A DNA stretch of 64,000 nt. Origin: Amycolatopsis sp. NBC_01480 (GTDB lineage: Bacteria; Actinomycetota; Actinomycetes; Mycobacteriales; Pseudonocardiaceae). The translations under genes were made by a program, and so were the position numbers. Position 1 is the stretch's first letter; each line of letters begins with the position of its first letter. Location: NCBI RefSeq assembly GCF_036227205.1, contig NZ_CP109442.1, forward strand, positions 62,001 to 126,000, read 5' to 3'. Positions 40,380 through 47,916 of the stretch are shown one piece after another. Under the pieces are notes generated by a model that was not told the origin of the DNA, ran no database searches, and saw nothing but the letters and a program-made list of their open reading frames with translations.

Positions 40380-40451
40380 CGAGCCCGCCCGAGAGCACCC
40401 CGGAAACGGCGGTGTGGAGCCAAGACCACTCAGCCGCGGGTATGCGCCCGC

Positions 40452-42212
40452 CTAACGGGCGGTGACCGGCTCGAGGGCGGTGAGCACGGCCTGGTGGGTG
40501 ACCCAGCCGCTCAGCCGGCCTTCCCCGGCCAGCACCGGCAGGCCCGTGCCGGGTGCGTTCGTCAACGCCGTCAACGCGTCGGCCAGGCTGCTCTCGGCCG
40601 TCACCAGCGGCGGCAGTTCCGCGAGGTCGCCGACCACGCCTTCGTGCTGATCGGCCAGGGCCTCCGCGACCGCGCGCGCCGTGACACAGCCCTGGTAACC
40701 CCCGTCCGCCCCGATCACCGGCAGGATCCCGTGCCCGGACACGGCCAGCGCGTGCGCGGCCCGGTCCAGCGGGAGGTCCTCGGCCAGCGGTTCCGGCAGC
40801 GCCTCGGCCACCGCCTCGACGCGGGTGCCGGCCAGCCTGCGCACCCCGGGGCTCCGGTCGAGGTCCACGCCGCGGCGGCGCAGCTTGAGCGTGTAGATCG
40901 TGTCCTTGCTCAACGCCCGGCTGGTCGCGGTGGCGATCACGATCGCGGTCAGCATCGGCAGGATGATCGTGTACTGGCCAGTCAGCTCGAACAGCACGAT
41001 CACCGCGGTGATCGGTGCCCGGGCCGCGCCGGCGAACGCCGCGCCCATGCCGATCAGCCCGTAGACGCCGGGCGACGCGGTCACCCCAGGCAGCCACGTG
41101 TGCACGACGATGCCGAACGCGGTCCCGGCCATCGCGCCGATGAAGAGCGAAGGCGCGAACACCCCGCCCGAGCCGCCGATCCCGATCGTCAGGCTGGTCG
41201 CCACGACCTTGCCCACCATCAACAACAGCAGGAAACCGAGGACGTACTTGCCCTCCACCGCGTTCTGCAGCACCGGATACCCCACGCCGTACATCTGCGG
41301 CAGCAGCAACAACAGCCCGCCCAGGAACACCCCGCCGACCGCCGGGCGCAGCCACTCCGGACCGCGCCACAACCAGTCGCACAGGTCCTCGACCAGGTAC
41401 AGCACCCGGGTGAACAACACCCCGCACGCCCCGACCACCAAACCCAGCACGATGAACAGCAGATACTCCACCGGATTGCGCAAGGTGAACGGCGGCAGGG
41501 CGAGGAACGGCACGTCGCCGAACACCGCCCGCCCGACCACGCTCGCCGTCACGCTGGCCAGCACCACCGCGCCGAACGACTCCGCCGCGAAGTCGCGCAA
41601 GATCAGTTCCATCGCGAAGAACGGCCCGGCCAGCGGCGCGTTGAAGGTGGCCGCGATCCCGCCCGCCGCACCGCACGCCACCAGGACCCGCAGCCGCGAC
41701 TCCGGCAGCTTGGCCACCCGCCCCAGGGTCGACCCGAGCGCCGAGCCGATCTGCACGATCGGCCCCTCCCGGCCCACCGACCCGCCCGAGCCGATCGTCA
41801 GCGCCGAAGCGAGCGCCTTGACCGCGCTGACCTGCGCCGGGATCCGGCCGCCTCGTTCCGCGACCGCGTACATGACTTCGGGCACGCCGTGCCCGCGGGC
41901 TTCCCGCGCGAACTTGTACACCAGCGGCCCGTAAACCAGCCCGGCGACCACCGGGGCCAGCAGCAGGAACCACGGCCCCAGCGCCGGGAACCACGGATGT
42001 GCCACCCGTCCCGCGGCGGAGTAGTCCGCCTGCCCGGAGAACAGGTGGGTGAACGTGGTGATCAGCCACCGGAAGACCACCGCGCCCAGCCCGGCGCCCG
42101 CGCCGATCACCAGAGCCAGGCCGATCAGCCCGCTCGTGCTCTCCCGCAGCCATCGCCCGAACGGCGGCCGCGCGGGCGCCGCCGGCCGTTTCCCGGTCAC
42201 ACCATCACCCAT
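40452..42212 (-). CDS. ClC-family chloride transporter with two CBS domains
   Basis: The 586-residue protein has the ClC selectivity signatures GSGGSVGREGP (with the gating Glu of antiporters), GIGGSGGVFAPSLFIGA and GAAFAGAARAPITA. It has about 17 membrane helices, then two CBS domains (about 450-580: PLAEDLPLDRAAHALAVSGH; TAESSLADALTALTNAPG) that may bind nucleotides. Start choice is among ATG 42212, ATG 42221 and TTG 42236; none has a strong ribosome site and I took 42212. It faces the MarR gene and may balance charge with the neighbouring cation permease. Confidence 0.9.
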   Translation of the reverse strand: MGDGVTGKRPAAPARPPFGRWLRESTSGLIGLALVIGAGAGLGAVVFRWLITTFTHLFSGQADYSAAGRVAHPWFPALGPWFLLLAPVVAGLVYGPLVYKFAREARGHGVPEVMYAVAERGGRIPAQVSAVKALASALTIGSGGSVGREGPIVQIGSALGSTLGRVAKLPESRLRVLVACGAAGGIAATFNAPLAGPFFAMELILRDFAAESFGAVVLASVTASVVGRAVFGDVPFLALPPFTLRNPVEYLLFIVLGLVVGACGVLFTRVLYLVEDLCDWLWRGPEWLRPAVGGVFLGGLLLLLPQMYGVGYPVLQNAVEGKYVLGFLLLLMVGKVVATSLTIGIGGSGGVFAPSLFIGAMAGTAFGIVVHTWLPGVTASPGVYGLIGMGAAFAGAARAPITAVIVLFELTGQYTIILPMLTAIVIATATSRALSKDTIYTLKLRRRGVDLDRSPGVRRLAGTRVEAVAEALPEPLAEDLPLDRAAHALAVSGHGILPVIGADGGYQGCVTARAVAEALADQHEGVVGDLAELPPLVTAESSLADALTALTNAPGTGLPVLAGEGRLSGWVTHQAVLTALEPVTAR

Positions 42213-42485
42213 GGACACCATTGCAGTATGCAACACTTGTCGTGGGTGACGGCGAGGGATAGCTCACACCGTGCTCACAACACGAAGTAGCGCAGCCGGA
42301 GGTAGGGCGCCGCCACCACGACCAACATGGTGATGCCGGGCATCGCGGCCCGCTCGGGCTCACCGATCTCGCACTGGCGCCGACCGCGGTCATGTTTCCT
42401 TACCTGGCAACGATGAGCCCGCTCGTCCGCGGCCAGGCGGGCGAGGAGGTCGATCACGCCGGTCTTGACCAGCGCCCGGCCCGGG

Positions 42486-43070
42486 TTACGCGCCGAGCCA
42501 GGCGCGGGCGGCGTCGTAGAAGGCGGTGGACTGGTCGGGGCGATCGTCTCCGTAGAGGTCGTCGCCGATGGGGTAGCCGCGGCGGGACAGCACGTAGGAG
42601 AGGAATCGGCAGGACGGCCGGTACGCGGTCAGGTCCGCCGGGCCGACGTCCAGCCGGACGCCGGGATGGGCGGCGGCCAGGGAATCCCGTTCGTAGACGG
42701 GGTCGAAGGAAACCACCAGCCAGCGGCCGTCGCGGCGTTCGACGCGGTAGTTGAGGCGGGCGGCGGAGGCGAGGTCGGCCTCGATGCCGTCGAGGACGGT
42801 GCGCATCTCGATGACGGCAGGCAGCTCGACCAGTGCGCGGTCGCCGTGGTGGTGGACCACGGGCGGGCTGAGCCGGTGGACGGCGGTGTCGCCGCGGGCG
42901 GCCATCTTCTCCGACTCGGCGACGAAACCGGCGCCGCTGCCGCGGAACCAGCTCAGGCGGACGGTCGCGTCTTCGCTGAAACAAGACCGCATCTGCGCCC
43001 ACCAGCCGCGGTCACGGCCCTGTCGTTCGCGCAGGACGAGCTGGGTGATCTCGGTGACGTCGCTGGTCAC
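42486..43070 (-). CDS. SnoaL/NTF2-like protein
   Basis: The 194-residue protein matches SnoaL-like NTF2-fold proteins: VTEITQLVLRERQGRDRGWW, SCFSEDATVRLSWFRGSG, VHRLSPPVVHHHGDRALVEL, NYRVERRDGRWLVVSFDPVY. Members are isomerases, dehydratases or binding proteins; the substrate is unknown. GTG at 43070 follows GAAAGGA. It lies 27 bases downstream of the amidohydrolase on the same strand and should be in its operon. Confidence 0.82.
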   Translation of the reverse strand: MTSDVTEITQLVLRERQGRDRGWWAQMRSCFSEDATVRLSWFRGSGAGFVAESEKMAARGDTAVHRLSPPVVHHHGDRALVELPAVIEMRTVLDGIEADLASAARLNYRVERRDGRWLVVSFDPVYERDSLAAAHPGVRLDVGPADLTAYRPSCRFLSYVLSRRGYPIGDDLYGDDRPDQSTAFYDAARAWLGA

Positions 43071-43097
43071 GTTTTTCCTTTCGGTGGACGCATCGAG

Positions 43098-44165
43098 TCA
43101 AGCAGTGGTGACCTGCTCCCCAGCACACCAGACGCCGCGGATTTCGCGCGTGGCGGTGATGTCCGCGGTCGGGTCGCCGTCTACCAGGACGAGGTCGGCA
43201 CGCAGGCCCGGTTCGATGGCGCCGCGGTCGGCCAGGCCGAAAGCGCGGGCCGGCAAGACCGTCGCCGAGCGCAGGATCTCCACCGGGGTCAGGCCGGCGC
43301 GGGACAGCAGCTCGAATTCGTGGTGGAGGCTTTCGCCGTGGGCGACGGCGCGGGGCACGCCGGGGACGGCATTGGCGTCCGTGCCCGCCAGCACCTCGAT
43401 GCCGGCGCGGTGCAGACTTGCCACGCTGGCCAGCAGGCCGTCCACCGGTGCCCGGCCCGCGACGGCGCCTTCCATCATGATCAGGGTGGGCACCGCGATC
43501 TGGTGGCCGGCTTGCATGGTGGCGATGTCCTCGGGCCGGATGACGCCATTCACCGGCACGTGCGTGACGAAATCCGCGCCCAAGCCGACAGCCAGCTCGT
43601 AAGCCCCGACAGTGACCGCGTGGACGACGGCCTTCAGGCCGTGCGCGTGGGCAGCGTCGACCAGGGCCTGGAGCGCCTCGACGGTGGGGCCGCCGTCACC
43701 GGGCGCCTCCGCGACGCCCTTGATGTAGTCGACGCCCTCGGCGACCCGCGCCTCGACGTGTCGGCGGGCATCTTCGGGCGTGAGGATGACCGCCTCGGGC
43801 GGCATGCCCGGGATCCGGACGTGATTCCCGGCGGGCCCGATCGCGGGCAGGCCGGCGGTGCGGAAGTCGGCGGTGCCGGTGCGCCCGCGCAGCGACGTGA
43901 CCAGTTCGTGGGGCCAGCACGCCATGTCCAGCCCGGTCGTGACGCCCCAGCGGGCCAGCGCGTCGAGGGTTTCCGGGCCGTGCAGGTGGACGTGGGCGTC
44001 GATCAGGCCAGGCAGCAGCACCGCTCCGGCCGCGTCGACCTCCCGCGCGCCGGCCGGATCGGTGCCGATCACCGGGCCGTCGATCACCACGGTGCGGGGC
44101 TCGGTGAGCCCGTCGCCGTCGAAGACCCGGACGTTGACCAGCGCAGTCTTCCCGAGTGCGGCCAA
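43098..44165 (-). CDS. amidohydrolase-family enzyme (imidazolonepropionase/prolidase-like)
   Basis: The 355-residue metal-dependent hydrolase has VLLPGLIDAHVHLHGPETLD (metal His pair), YIKGVAEAPGDGG (bridging Lys), GLKAVVHAVTVGAYELAV and FVTHVPVNG (His ligands), LAGTDANAVPG (catalytic Asp) and an end strand LRADLVLVDGDPTADI. A TTG start at 44165 was chosen because GAGGAGG lies five bases upstream; the longer frame to 44279 would cross the operator. It is divergent from a TetR gene and forms an operon with the SnoaL-like gene. Confidence 0.85.
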   Translation of the reverse strand: MAALGKTALVNVRVFDGDGLTEPRTVVIDGPVIGTDPAGAREVDAAGAVLLPGLIDAHVHLHGPETLDALARWGVTTGLDMACWPHELVTSLRGRTGTADFRTAGLPAIGPAGNHVRIPGMPPEAVILTPEDARRHVEARVAEGVDYIKGVAEAPGDGGPTVEALQALVDAAHAHGLKAVVHAVTVGAYELAVGLGADFVTHVPVNGVIRPEDIATMQAGHQIAVPTLIMMEGAVAGRAPVDGLLASVASLHRAGIEVLAGTDANAVPGVPRAVAHGESLHHEFELLSRAGLTPVEILRSATVLPARAFGLADRGAIEPGLRADLVLVDGDPTADITATREIRGVWCAGEQVTTA

Positions 44166-44184
44166 GGGAACCTCCTCGAATAGG

Positions 44185-44198
44185 GGACAGTTTTGTCC
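44185..44198. promoter_or_regulatory. operator between divergent amidohydrolase and TetR genes
   Basis: GGACA and TGTCC flank GTTT. Outside, GGGGACAG at 44183-44190 is matched by CTGTACCCC at about 44209-44217, giving a larger dyad. The position between divergent starts fits a TetR site for the adjacent regulator. Confidence 0.5.
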
Positions 44199-44253
44199 AC
44201 TAATGTGACTGTACCCCTCGACGCCTGCCCGGGCGCCAGCTATAACCGGACAG

Positions 44254-44871
44254 GTGCCCGCCAGTTCCCGCGCTTCCACCGAGCCCGCCGCCGTACGACG
44301 ACGCGGCGCGGAGCTGACCCGCGCGATTTACCAGGCCACCCTGGAAGAACTGGCCCGCACCAGCTTCGAGGAACTCGCGTTCGACAAGATCGCCCCGCTC
44401 GCGGGCACCGGGAAGTCGGCGCTCTACCGCCGCTGGTCCACCCCCGAGCAGCTGGTCCTCGCCGCGCTGACCGACCCGTCCACCGGCTTCGGCGAGCCTG
44501 CCGCCCCCGGCACCGGCTCGCTGCGCAAAGACCTCACCACCGTCCTCGGCGGGTTCGCCCGCGTGCTGGACGAGCCGCGCGGCCGCGCCCTGCGGCCCCT
44601 GCTGATCCAGCGCGCCCGCCATCCCGAGCTGTTCGACGAGGTCCGCCGCCTGGTCGTCCTCCCGCACCAGCGCCTGCTGCTGGCGATCCTGCAGGCCGCC
44701 GTCGACCGCGGCGAGGCCGACGCCCGGTGCGTCACCCCGCTGGTCGCGTCCGTGGGCCCGCGCCTGGTCATCGCCGACTCCCTGGAGCGGGGAACCGTCC
44801 GCCCGGCGCGGGTGCGGGCCATCGTCGACGAGGTGCTGCTGCCCCTGGCCGCACCACGAACCGCCGATTAG
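44254..44871 (+). CDS. TetR-family repressor
   Basis: The 205-residue regulator has RGAELTRAIYQATLEELART, FEELAFDKIAPLAGTGKSAL and YRRWSTPEQLVLAALTD, the TetR helix-turn-helix of the class with a TetR_C_11-like ligand domain. A GTG at 44254 starts the frame. It is divergent from the amidohydrolase-SnoaL operon and presumably controls it. Confidence 0.88.
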   Translation: MPASSRASTEPAAVRRRGAELTRAIYQATLEELARTSFEELAFDKIAPLAGTGKSALYRRWSTPEQLVLAALTDPSTGFGEPAAPGTGSLRKDLTTVLGGFARVLDEPRGRALRPLLIQRARHPELFDEVRRLVVLPHQRLLLAILQAAVDRGEADARCVTPLVASVGPRLVIADSLERGTVRPARVRAIVDEVLLPLAAPRTAD

Positions 44872-44944
44872 CCCGCGACGTGACCATGCTCTGCCTGGCA
44901 GAGTTCGCAGTGGCTGATTCCCACCGCAGGAAAGGACCGACCTG

Positions 44945-45292
44945 GTGCTCGAGCTGAAGAACCTCCTGGTCACCGCGCCCGAGATGGACGCGCAGCTGGC
45001 CGACTTCGCCACCTTCGCCGCCGAGCCCCGGTTCCGGGACGGCGATCGCTACGCCGTGCTCGATCCGGCGACCGCGCAGGTGGGGATCGCGCTGGCCGCG
45101 CCGGAGGACCACCCGGCGCCCGGTGAGCTGGTCCTGACCGCGAAGACCGACCACGTCCAAGCCGCCGCGGACCAGCTCGTCGCGGCCGGCGCGGAGCTGG
45201 TCAAGCCGGTGCACGAGGGCGGGCACGAGGTGCGCGCGCTCGTCAAGCTCGGCGGTGGGCTGCTGGTGATGATCTACGGGCCGGAAGCCTGA
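44945..45292 (+). CDS. VOC-superfamily (glyoxalase-like) protein
   Basis: The 115-residue protein has the two beta-alpha-beta-beta-beta units of the VOC fold: LELKNLLVTAPEMDAQLADF, PATAQVGIALAAPEDHP; then TDHVQAAADQLVAAGAELVK, HEVRALVKLGGGLLVMIYGP. Metal ligands are not obvious, so it may be a binding rather than catalytic member. GTG at 44945 follows AGGAAAGG. It is convergent with the Lrp gene, with 7 bases between stops. Confidence 0.8.
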   Translation: MLELKNLLVTAPEMDAQLADFATFAAEPRFRDGDRYAVLDPATAQVGIALAAPEDHPAPGELVLTAKTDHVQAAADQLVAAGAELVKPVHEGGHEVRALVKLGGGLLVMIYGPEA

Positions 45293-45299
45293 CCGACGA

Positions 45300-46268
45300 T
45301 CAGAGGCTGCCCGGGCGGACCAGGCCGGTTCGCTTGACCCCGGCCAGGATCGGCGTGACCTCCGCGGTGACCACGCGGTCCAGCGCACCCAGCGTGTCGT
45401 TCAGGAAGTGGTACAGCGCGTCAAGATCGGCCGCGGCGGCGGCGACCAGCAGGTTGGCCGGGCCGGTGGTCGCGGCGGTGAAGCGGACCTGGGGGTGACG
45501 GCTGAGCCGTCGTCCCGCTTCCTCCAGGCCGCCGGGGGCGACCGTGATCCACAGCAGGGCCTCGGCGCGGATGCCGAGGCGGGCCAGGTCGACCTCGGTG
45601 GCCAGCCGGATCACGCCGCCGGTCAACGATTCCAGCCGGCGGCGGGCGGTCAGCGGCGTGGTGCCGGCGCGGCGGGCGAGGTCGGCGTAGGACGCCCGGC
45701 CGTCCTCGGTCAGCGCGGCGATCAGCTCGTGGTCGATCGGCAGCAGCGCCGGGCGGGCGGGGGCCGGCGGGCGCAGGCCGGACAGTTCGGCGTCGGTCAG
45801 CAGGCCGCCGCTCCAGTCGAACGCGGCCGGGAAGACCCGCAGCAGGACGTGCGAGGTCCAGGATTCGACCTCGGGCGTCGCCGGGAGATCCCGCAGCAGC
45901 AACGTGTTCCGGGCGTCCGGCCCGTCCAGGAACAGGATGACGCTGATCTCGTCGCCGCCGCCGAGGACGTCGACCCAGACCGTGTCCGGGCGGCGGGCCA
46001 GGGTGGCGGCGATGGCGCGGATCCGGCTCGGCCGGCAGCGGATGCGCAGGGCCAGCGGGATCAGGCCGGGAAACCACACCGGGTGGCGCACGACGGTGGC
46101 CCGCAGCGTGCCGTCGTGGAACAGCGGCGCCGCGCGGCGCACCACAGTGCGCTCGGACAGGCCCAGCACCTGGCTGACCGTGCGCCACGAAGCCCGCGGC
46201 GAGGCCATCAGCGCCGCGGCGATCCGGCGGTCCGTCTCGTCCAGCTCCAGATGGCGTACTTTCTCCAT
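45300..46268 (-). CDS. Lrp/AsnC-family regulator, tandem double-length form
   Basis: The 322-residue protein consists of two Lrp units. The first has a helix-turn-helix (ELDETDRRIAAALMASPRAS, VSQVLGLSERTVVRRAAPLF) and an ACT-like RAM domain. The second has LPIDHELIAALTEDGRASYA, LARRAGTTPLTARRRLESLT and a RAM domain with WITVAPGGLEEAGRRLSRHP. Such double regulators often control an adjacent gene in response to small amino compounds. ATG at 46268. It is divergent from the carboxylesterase, which is its likely target. Confidence 0.88.
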   Translation of the reverse strand: MEKVRHLELDETDRRIAAALMASPRASWRTVSQVLGLSERTVVRRAAPLFHDGTLRATVVRHPVWFPGLIPLALRIRCRPSRIRAIAATLARRPDTVWVDVLGGGDEISVILFLDGPDARNTLLLRDLPATPEVESWTSHVLLRVFPAAFDWSGGLLTDAELSGLRPPAPARPALLPIDHELIAALTEDGRASYADLARRAGTTPLTARRRLESLTGGVIRLATEVDLARLGIRAEALLWITVAPGGLEEAGRRLSRHPQVRFTAATTGPANLLVAAAAADLDALYHFLNDTLGALDRVVTAEVTPILAGVKRTGLVRPGSL

Positions 46269-46378
46269 ATCCGAAGATCATATGTCCGGCATCCGCGTTC
46301 GGCGGCCGAGTTCCTGGCCCGGATCACCACCCCGGGGCTAGAACCAGGAGGTATCCGAAAACGAACGAGGTGAGCACG

Positions 46379-47791
46379 ATGATCGCGGACACGGTCAGCG
46401 GCAAGGTCAACGGCGTCGGCCAGGGCGGGGTGGCCTCCTTCCGCGGCATCCCGTACGCCGCTTCCCCGATCGGCGAGCTGCGTTTCGCGCCGCCCGCGCC
46501 GCATCCGGGCTGGGCCGGGGTGCGCGAGGCCACACAGGCCGGACCGGCCGTCCCGCAGCCGGCTTCCCGGCTCGAACGCGTGATGGGGACCCGCGTGCCG
46601 GACTGGGACGAGGACGGCTGCCTGACCGTGAACGTGCACGCCCCGCGGCACGCGTTCGACGGCGACGCGCCCCGGCCGGTCCTGCTTTGGTGGCACGGCG
46701 GCGGTTTCAGCAGCGGCTCCGGTGGCTGGGACTGGTACGACGGCGCCCGGCTCGCCGAGCTGGGCGACATCGTGGTGGTGACGGCGAACTACCGGCTCGG
46801 CCCGCTCGGCTACCTCTACCTGCCGGAGCTCGGCGCCGCCAACCTCGGCGCGCAGGACCAGGCCGCCGTGCTGCGCTGGGTGCGGGACAACATCGCGTCG
46901 TTCGGCGGGGACCCGCGGACGGTGACCGTCGGCGGGCAGTCGGCCGGCGCGTTTTCGTCCCTGTCGCTGGCGCTCGATCCGGAGACCTCGGGCCTGGTCA
47001 CCCGGGTGCTGCTGGAGAGCGGCCCGTTCGGCCTGCCGCCGCGGGATCCGGCGAACGCGGCCGAGACCGCGGCGGAATTCCTGCGGCTGCTCGACGTTCC
47101 GGCCGACGCGAACGTGTTGCGCGCGCTGCCCGTGGAACAACTGCTGTCCGCGTACGGCCGGCTCTCGCGCCCGGGCCGGGTCGACCCGCCGATGTTCCCG
47201 GTGCTCGGTGGCCCCGGGGTCCCCCGCCCCTGGGCGCAGGCGCTCGCCGACGGTGCCCTGGAAGGAAAATCCCTGATGCTGGGCACGACCCGGGACGAGG
47301 TGACGGCTTTCCTGGCCTTCGACCCGGACATCCGGGACCTCACCGCCGCCCGCGCGATCGACCTCCTGACCGGCCAGCTGGGCGACCGCGCCCACGACGT
47401 CTACCGGGAGCACGCCGCACGTCTCCCCCAGGCGACGCCGGGGCAGGTCTTCACCGCGATCCAGACCGACGCGCTGTTCCGCGACGGCACCCTGAGCCTG
47501 GCCGACCACCACGCGGCCGGCGCGAACCCGACGTACGTCTACCAGTTCGACTTCCAGCCGGCCGAGGACGAGCTCGGGCTGGGCGCCACCCACTGTGCCG
47601 AATTGCCGTTCCTGTTCACCACTTTCGACGCCTACCCGGACAGTCCGATGCTGGGCCGGCCCACCGCCGCCGACCGCGAGTTGGGCCGCGCCTTCGCCAC
47701 CGCCGTCGCCGAGTTCGTCAGCACCGGCTCGGTGCAGGACTGGCTGCCGTACGCACCCAAGACTCCTGCCCGCGTCCGGCATTTCGGCTGA
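46379..47791 (+). CDS. type-B carboxylesterase
   Basis: The 470-residue alpha/beta-hydrolase has the type-B carboxylesterase marks: FRGIPYAASPIGELRFAPP, EDGCLTVNVHAP, oxyanion WWHGGGFSSGSGG, LGAQDQAAVLRWVRDNIASF, FGGDPRTVTVGGQSAGA (nucleophile Ser, about 185) and the region before the catalytic His, THCAELPFLF. There is no signal peptide. I preferred ATG 46379, six bases after GAGGTG, to the GTG at 46370. It is divergent from the Lrp regulator. Confidence 0.9.
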   Translation: MIADTVSGKVNGVGQGGVASFRGIPYAASPIGELRFAPPAPHPGWAGVREATQAGPAVPQPASRLERVMGTRVPDWDEDGCLTVNVHAPRHAFDGDAPRPVLLWWHGGGFSSGSGGWDWYDGARLAELGDIVVVTANYRLGPLGYLYLPELGAANLGAQDQAAVLRWVRDNIASFGGDPRTVTVGGQSAGAFSSLSLALDPETSGLVTRVLLESGPFGLPPRDPANAAETAAEFLRLLDVPADANVLRALPVEQLLSAYGRLSRPGRVDPPMFPVLGGPGVPRPWAQALADGALEGKSLMLGTTRDEVTAFLAFDPDIRDLTAARAIDLLTGQLGDRAHDVYREHAARLPQATPGQVFTAIQTDALFRDGTLSLADHHAAGANPTYVYQFDFQPAEDELGLGATHCAELPFLFTTFDAYPDSPMLGRPTAADRELGRAFATAVAEFVSTGSVQDWLPYAPKTPARVRHFG

Positions 47792-47806
47792 CGCCTACCG
47801 CCCCGA

Positions 47807-47916
47807 AGCGCCCCAATGTGGCGTTGGTTGCTCCAGCCCTGCCCCACCACCGCCCTCAACGGAGGCGCTCCGCGCCCAGCCTCGATTCCACGCGCCGAAC
47901 GCCACATTGGGGCGCT
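47807..47916. repeat. 19-base perfect inverted repeat with a 72-base centre
   Basis: AGCGCCCCAATGTGGCGTT (47807-47825) and its exact reverse complement (47898-47916) flank 72 bases. The pair fills the gap between the convergent carboxylesterase and glycosidase genes and touches the last codon of the latter. It can act as a bidirectional terminator. I also recall this CCAATGTGGCGTT arm as a recurrent intergenic sequence in Amycolatopsis, suggesting a dispersed palindromic repeat family. Confidence 0.75.

Noticed and set aside
42237..42485. A 60-codon minus-strand gene near 42275-42457
   Set aside because: No ribosome site, no homology signal, and atypical charge pattern; probably shadow coding in the spacer.
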